Shown here: positions 60,093 to 64,000 of the stretch, piece by piece
Layout of the letters: each line of letters opens with the position of its first letter
How positions within the stretch are numbered: the first letter of the stretch is position 1
NCBI RefSeq assembly: GCF_001297125.1
Contig: NZ_LHPC01000051.1
Coordinates: forward strand, 150,910 to 214,909
Reading direction: 5' to 3'
Length of the DNA: 64,000 bases
From: Pseudomonas sp. RIT-PI-q
Lineage (GTDB): Bacteria > Pseudomonadota > Gammaproteobacteria > Pseudomonadales > Pseudomonadaceae
Made by a program: the position numbers and the translations under genes
The notes under the pieces: generated by a model
Told to the model about the DNA's origin: nothing
The model's input: the letters and a program-made list of their open reading frames with translations, nothing else
Databases searched by the model: none

Positions 60093-61439
60093 TCAAACCG
60101 CAGGAAAATGAATCCGGAACGCCGCCCCGCCCATGGGCGAATCGCCCAGCGTCAGTTTGGCGCTGTAGCTCTCGATAATGTCCTTGACCACCGCCAACCC
60201 AATGCCCTGCCCCGGGTGCTGGCGGTCCAGCCGTTCCCCGCGCTGCAAAATCCGCGCACGCTGATCCGGTGGCACGCCAGGGCCATCGTCCTCGACGCAC
60301 AATTCGATACCGCTCAAGCTCTCGCGCACGCTGATGCGTACTTCGCCGAGGCACAGGCGATAGGCGTTTTCCAGCAGGTTGCCCATCATCTCCAGCAACG
60401 CGCCCTGCTCGATCGGCACGTAACACTGCTCCGGCAGATCGAAGGCGACCCGCACACGCTTGTCGCGGTAGACCTTGTCCAGCGTGTCGCACAAGCTTTG
60501 CAGCACCGGGCGCAGACGCACCTGATGGCGGACCAGACCGCTTTTGCGCAGGCTGGCGCGTTGCAACTGATAGCTGATCTGCTGGCTCATGCGCTCGATC
60601 TGGGTTTGCAGCACCCAGGCCTGATCGCGATCCGCCGGGCGCTGGGCCAGGTCTTCGCTGACGCCTTGCAACACCGCCAGCGGGGTTTTCAGGCTGTGGG
60701 CCAGATCGTCGAGGGAATCACGGTAGCGGCTGCGCTGTTCGCGCTCGCTGTGCAGCAAGCGGTTGAGGGAGCCGGTCAGGCGCAGCAGCTCCCGTGGATG
60801 TTGTTCGCTGAGGCTTTCGCGGGTGCCGCTTTCGATCTCGTCCAGTTCCTGGCTCAGTCGGCGCAACGCCTGCAAGCCCCAGGTCAGGCCGATCCACAGC
60901 AACGCGAGCAGCACCAGCAAGGCTGCGCCGAAGCCCAGATAGAGATTTTCCCGCAGGCCTTCAAGGGTCAGTTCGTATTCACGCACCGGTTGCAGCGCGA
61001 CGATGCTGAACGCTGCACTTTTGCCCCCCAACAGTTTGACCTCGACGTCATAGACGAAGAACTCCTGGCCGTTGGCTTCGCTGATCCGCGCGAACTCGTT
61101 GCCGCGTCCGTCGTAACGCGGCTTGTAGTTGATGTGCTCTTCCTGGGTGCCATTCGAACGCCAGACCAGATGGCCTTCACGGTCGTAGATGTAGCCGAGC
61201 AAACGGCCGTCGGTGAGGTTGAAGCGCTCATCGGGCAACTGCGCCGGCATCTGCAAGCGGTTGCCGTCCACCCGGGCGGCGGAGATCAGCGTGGTGACGT
61301 CCGACGCCAAACGCTGCTCGATGGAATCCTGCAACGCCAGGCTGAACGCACCCTGCATCGCCGGCAGCAAGGCCAGCATGAACAATACCGCCAGGATCGT
61401 GGCGGCGAGCATCAACCGGACACGAAGCGAGCGAATCAA
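60093..61439 (-). CDS. phoQ: Sensor histidine kinase PhoQ
   Basis: A 448-residue kinase responding to low Mg2+ and cationic peptides in this family. TM1 (MLAATILAVLFMLALLPAM), acidic periplasmic domain of ~130 residues, TM2 (LYLGFGAALLVLLALLWIGL), HAMP, HisKA (DDLAHSLKTPLAVLQG) and HATPase (MGNLLENAYRLC, DDGPGVP, GQGIGLAV). The ATG overlaps the phoP stop (ATGA). Length equals that of P. aeruginosa PhoQ. Confidence 0.95.
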   Translation of the reverse strand: MIRSLRVRLMLAATILAVLFMLALLPAMQGAFSLALQDSIEQRLASDVTTLISAARVDGNRLQMPAQLPDERFNLTDGRLLGYIYDREGHLVWRSNGTQEEHINYKPRYDGRGNEFARISEANGQEFFVYDVEVKLLGGKSAAFSIVALQPVREYELTLEGLRENLYLGFGAALLVLLALLWIGLTWGLQALRRLSQELDEIESGTRESLSEQHPRELLRLTGSLNRLLHSEREQRSRYRDSLDDLAHSLKTPLAVLQGVSEDLAQRPADRDQAWVLQTQIERMSQQISYQLQRASLRKSGLVRHQVRLRPVLQSLCDTLDKVYRDKRVRVAFDLPEQCYVPIEQGALLEMMGNLLENAYRLCLGEVRISVRESLSGIELCVEDDGPGVPPDQRARILQRGERLDRQHPGQGIGLAVVKDIIESYSAKLTLGDSPMGGAAFRIHFPAV

Positions 61440-62113
61440 GTGCAGCGCTCATTAAACAGGTAGCCGAGGCCACGCACGGTGTCGATCGGCTTGAAGCCGT
61501 TCGGGCCCTCAAGTTTGCGGCGCAGGCGGCCGACCAGCACTTCGATCACATTCGGATCGCGCTCGTCATCGTCCGGGTAGAGCTGTTCCATCAAGCGGTC
61601 CTTGGCCACCACTTGCTGGTGATGGCGCATCAGGTACTCGAGGATCCGGTACTCGTACGCGGTCAACGCCAGCGGTTGTTCATCAAGCGACGCCTGCTTA
61701 CGATTGAGGTCCAGCAACAGCGGCCCGGCGACAATCGTCGACTGGGTAAAACCGCTGGAGCGGCGCAGCAAAGCGTTTAGCCGGGCGTCCAGCTCTTCGA
61801 ACTGGAACGGTTTGACCACGTAGTCATCGGCGCCAGCGGCGAGGCCTTCGACCTTGTCCTGCCAGTTGCCGCGCGCGGTGAGGATCAGGATCGGAAACGT
61901 CTTGCCCCGCGAGCGTAGCTGACGGATCAGGTCGAGCCCGCCCATCCCCGGCAGGCCGAGGTCGATCACCGCCAGGTCATGGTTGAACTGCTCGGTCTGG
62001 TACAACGCCTCCTCGGCGTTGGCCACGGACTCGACCACGTGGCCGCTATCCGTCAGGCGGGTTTGCAGGTGATGGCGCAGCAGCGCTTCATCTTCGACGA
62101 CCAGCAGTTTCAT
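61436..62113 (-). CDS. phoP: Response regulator PhoP
   Basis: A 225-residue OmpR-family regulator with receiver D51 (LAVIDLGLPGMGG), Lys in VKPF and a winged-helix C-terminus (DTVRGLGYLFNERC). It controls Mg2+ and polymyxin-resistance genes in relatives. The ATG at 62113 begins MKLLVVEDEALLRHHL. It is preceded by oprH in the same direction, with a long inverted repeat between them. Confidence 0.96.
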   Translation of the reverse strand: MKLLVVEDEALLRHHLQTRLTDSGHVVESVANAEEALYQTEQFNHDLAVIDLGLPGMGGLDLIRQLRSRGKTFPILILTARGNWQDKVEGLAAGADDYVVKPFQFEELDARLNALLRRSSGFTQSTIVAGPLLLDLNRKQASLDEQPLALTAYEYRILEYLMRHHQQVVAKDRLMEQLYPDDDERDPNVIEVLVGRLRRKLEGPNGFKPIDTVRGLGYLFNERCT

Positions 62114-62171
62114 AACGCTCTCCAGGGCAAAATCATCATCTCCAAAGCCACAACGGCGCACCTTGATGGCG

Positions 62172-62308
62172 TGCCAGTCAGTTAAGCGCAAACCCTGTGG
62201 GAGCGGGCTTGCCCGCGATTGCGATCTGACTGGCACATCAACGGTGAATGTGCCCCCGTCATCGCGGGCAAGCCCGCTCCCACAGGGTTTGCGCTTAACT
62301 GACTGGCA
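62172..62308. repeat. 48-bp perfect inverted repeat between oprH and phoP
   Basis: The left arm 62172-62219 and the right arm 62261-62308 are exact complements over 48 bases with a 41-base spacer. The inner 30 bases are the GTGGGAGCGGGCTTGCCCGCGAT REP; the outer ~18 (TGCCAGTCAGTTAAGCGC) extend beyond it. In the mRNA it would fold into a very stable hairpin between the two genes. Confidence 0.96.
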
Positions 62309-62321
62309 GCGAAACGTTTAT

Positions 62322-62924
62322 TTAAAAAGCGTAGTTGGCCGACAGGTACGTCTGGGCGCTGCTGGTCAGGTCCAGCGAGCCCTGTTTGCTGCCACCGCGC
62401 TCGCTCATCTCGGTGCTGGCGTTGCTGCGCAGGTAACGGTAACCCAGTTCAACCGAGGTGTTTTGCGAAACCTGTTGCAGGACACCCATCTGGCCGCCGA
62501 TGGCGTAACCGATGTCGCTGTCGCGGCTGAAGCCTGGGGAGTCCTGGGTCAGTTTGGTCAAACCGGCCGTGGCGCCGCCAAACAGCTTGGTGCTGCCGCC
62601 CACCGGGTAGAACAGATCGTAGCTGCCCAGGAGGTTTTCCTGACGCAGTTTAATGCCATTGTGCGAGCCCGACACGTTGTCGTAAGTGGCGTAATAGCGG
62701 CCCTGGCTGTTTTGCTGGCCCAGACGCACACCCCAGGTGTTGTCCTTGCCGATCACGCCGTCGGCGTTCGGGTGGTTGAGGTTGTCGTTCAGGGCGTGGG
62801 ACTTTTTGACCTTGTCGCTGGTCTGTCCAAAAGTAAGGCTGGCGAAATTGTCGTCGGAGGCGAACGCGGCGGTACTTGCGCCCAGGACGGTGAAAGCCAG
62901 AAGCAGATTTTTGAAACCAGTCAT
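62322..62924 (-). CDS. oprH: Outer membrane protein OprH
   Basis: A 200-residue protein with a signal peptide (MTGFKNLLLAFTVLGASTAAFA) and an eight-stranded barrel pattern ending in SAQTYLSANYAF with a terminal Phe. The basic, short barrel, and place before phoP-phoQ, identify OprH, which stabilises the LPS layer at low Mg2+. GGGGAG precedes the ATG. The upstream repeats at 62986 look like PhoP sites, giving autoregulation of the operon. Confidence 0.92.
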   Translation of the reverse strand: MTGFKNLLLAFTVLGASTAAFASDDNFASLTFGQTSDKVKKSHALNDNLNHPNADGVIGKDNTWGVRLGQQNSQGRYYATYDNVSGSHNGIKLRQENLLGSYDLFYPVGGSTKLFGGATAGLTKLTQDSPGFSRDSDIGYAIGGQMGVLQQVSQNTSVELGYRYLRSNASTEMSERGGSKQGSLDLTSSAQTYLSANYAF

Positions 62925-62985
62925 AGGGGAGTTTCCTTATGCGCTATTTGCTTTTTGGGTACGGGGCAAGGTTACGCACCCGGCC

Positions 62986-63024
62986 CTGAACTCCCCCTGA
63001 ACGCACTCTGAACCTGAGCTGAAT
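62986..63024. promoter_or_regulatory. Four tandem half-sites upstream of oprH (candidate PhoP box)
   Basis: On the minus strand the sequence reads ATTCAG-N5-GTTCAG-N5-GTTCAG-N5-GTTCAG, a strict 11-base period over four units, starting 62 bases before the oprH ATG. Tandem direct half-sites spaced by one helical turn are how OmpR/PhoB-family regulators bind. The divergent gene at 63071 is 47 bases away on the other side. Binding by PhoP is inferred. Confidence 0.72.
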
Positions 63025-63070
63025 CAAATCGACTCGGCGGGTTTAATGACTTTGATCAGGAGATTCGACC

Positions 63071-63862
63071 ATGCGCGTGTTTCTCGCTGTCCTGTTACTG
63101 GCCCTGAGCGGGCTGACCCAGGCCGCCATCAAGACTCAGGAAATTCCCTACCAAAGCGCCGATGGCACCCAGCTGATCGGCTATTACGCCTACGACGACG
63201 CCATCAAAGGCCAACGCCCCGGTGTCGTGGTGGTGCATGAATGGTGGGGGCTCAACGACTACACCAAGCGCCGCGCCCGTGACCTCGCTGGTCTGGGCTA
63301 CAGCGCACTGGCCATCGACATGTATGGCGATGGCAAAAATACCGAGCACCCCAAGGACGCCATGGCGTTCATGCAAGCGGCATTGAAAGACAGCGCAGCC
63401 TCCAGTGCGCGGTTCAAGGCGGGGCTCGATCTGTTGAAGAAACAGGCGCAAACCGATCCGAATAAAATCGCGGCCATCGGTTACTGCTTTGGCGGCGGGG
63501 TGGTGCTGAATGCGGCGCGTCAGGGCGTGCCATTGGATGGCGTGGTGAGTTTTCACGGTGCGCTGGCCACCAACACGCCCGCGACGCCGGGCAGTGTGAA
63601 GGCAAAAATACTCGTCGAGCATGGTGCGCTGGACAGCATGGTGACGGCGGATAACGTGGCGGCGTTCAAGTCTGAAATGGACAAGGCTGGGGCCGACTAC
63701 ACATTCGTCAGTCTTGAGGGCGCCAAGCATGGCTTCAGTAATCCTGATGCAGATCGTCTGAGCCATGGCGATCACGCCGGGCCGGACATTGGTTACAACA
63801 AGGCGGCGGATGACAAGTCCTGGGCGGATATGCAGGCGTTTTTCAAGAAGATTTTTGGTTAG
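63071..63862 (+). CDS. Secreted dienelactone hydrolase family protein
   Basis: A 263-residue alpha/beta hydrolase with a signal peptide (VFLAVLLLALSGLTQAA). It has the catalytic Cys of the DLH family (IGYCFGGGVVL, Cys~140), VVVVHEWWGLNDY with the family Glu-Trp pair, Asp in EHGALDSMV and His in GAKHGFSNPDAD. Periplasmic DLH-like enzymes are common in pseudomonads; substrate unknown. It is divergent from oprH and may share its control region. AGGAG-like site (TCAGGAGATTCGACC) before the ATG. Confidence 0.93.
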   Translation: MRVFLAVLLLALSGLTQAAIKTQEIPYQSADGTQLIGYYAYDDAIKGQRPGVVVVHEWWGLNDYTKRRARDLAGLGYSALAIDMYGDGKNTEHPKDAMAFMQAALKDSAASSARFKAGLDLLKKQAQTDPNKIAAIGYCFGGGVVLNAARQGVPLDGVVSFHGALATNTPATPGSVKAKILVEHGALDSMVTADNVAAFKSEMDKAGADYTFVSLEGAKHGFSNPDADRLSHGDHAGPDIGYNKAADDKSWADMQAFFKKIFG

Positions 63863-63883
63863 GCCGTTAGACCGAGGCGCGGC

Positions 63884-63931
63884 CTTCGCGGGCAAGCCTC
63901 GCTCCTACAAGAGCGAGGCTTGCCCGCGAAG
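63884..63931. repeat. Tight REP hairpin (GTAGGAGCGAGG family)
   Basis: CTTCGCGGGCAAGCCTCGCTC (63884) and GAGCGAGGCTTGCCCGCGAAG with only six bases between them, 22 bases after a stop codon. The 69 bases beyond it to the window end show no assignable gene. Confidence 0.93.
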
Positions 63932-64000
63932 AACGATAACTCGGTCCAACTGCCACTACCCTCACACGTGGCAACCCGGCAAAATGCCCACCATGAATCC

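Noticed and set aside
63993..64000. ATGAATCC at the window end as a gene start
   Set aside because: Too little sequence remains to support a coding call.

Overview
The window is a stretch of chromosome from a fluorescent Pseudomonas, most likely the P. fluorescens group. This rests on gene content and order: gacS encodes 917 residues with H294/D717/H863, and I recognise cysM-rlmD-relA-mazG beside gacS-ldhA, fabA-fabB beside a hybrid kinase, oprH-phoP-phoQ near dctA, and fadE near tRNA-Gly/tRNA-Glu. High GC third positions, many four-base ATGA overlaps and about 18 REP-type inverted repeats fit this. I see no prophage, insertion sequence, CRISPR array or plasmid gene; it is core genome with small accessory patches and local rearrangement scars.

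Layout. 1-5.8 kb: ABC-2 exporter (first gene cut by the window edge), GST, transglutaminase-like protein, fadE and a small conserved protein. 5.9-9.2 kb: a LysR regulator divergent from a compact set of tRNA-editing protein AlaX, Fe(II)/2-oxoglutarate oxygenase and LysE-type exporter. 9.2-9.8 kb: two tRNA-Gly/tRNA-Glu pairs under a strong stable-RNA promoter; the second tRNA-Gly is degenerate. 10-13.4 kb: a membrane-anchored conserved protein, a scar made of gene fragments, twin terminators and twin 45-bp-arm hairpins, then a frameshifted chemoreceptor. 13.4-20 kb: MocR regulator, SDR, NADP-dependent oxidoreductase, pyrF, and an OmpR/EnvZ-type pair. 20-29 kb: leftward operons with AI-2E-type permease, DUF4892 protein, GST, two hydrolases, thioesterase, acyl-CoA synthetase, sixA, DUF4389 protein and gpsA. 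29-36 kb: TonB receptor, periplasmic binding protein and hybrid kinase in one operon, then fabA-fabB. 36-45 kb: a 62-residue gene, then cysM-rlmD-relA-mazG-DUF2058 and a two-component pair. 45-55.9 kb: gacS, ldhA and small housekeeping genes (tlpA-type, arsC, wrbA, DUF2069, tag-like, ttcA, Yip1, sprT). 55.9-64 kb: CoA-transferase, dctA with a sigma-54 control region, AraC regulator, phoQ-phoP-oprH and a secreted dienelactone-hydrolase-family protein.

Working together. Signalling is dense: five two-component modules (18.2, 32.2, 43.2, 45.6 and 60.1 kb), two of them hybrid kinases tied by family knowledge to the Gac/Rsm network. Lipid metabolism recurs (fadE, acyl-CoA synthetase, thioesterase, gpsA, fabAB). 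Most convincing regulatory readings: a sigma-54 promoter plus two 14-bp palindromes upstream of dctA; four 11-bp-period half-sites upstream of oprH; a 48-bp inverted repeat inside oprH-phoP; and a promoter embedded in inverted repeats before alaX. The most system-like accessory unit is LysR/AlaX/oxygenase/LysE, which I infer may make or handle an unusual amino acid with matching tRNA proofreading and export.
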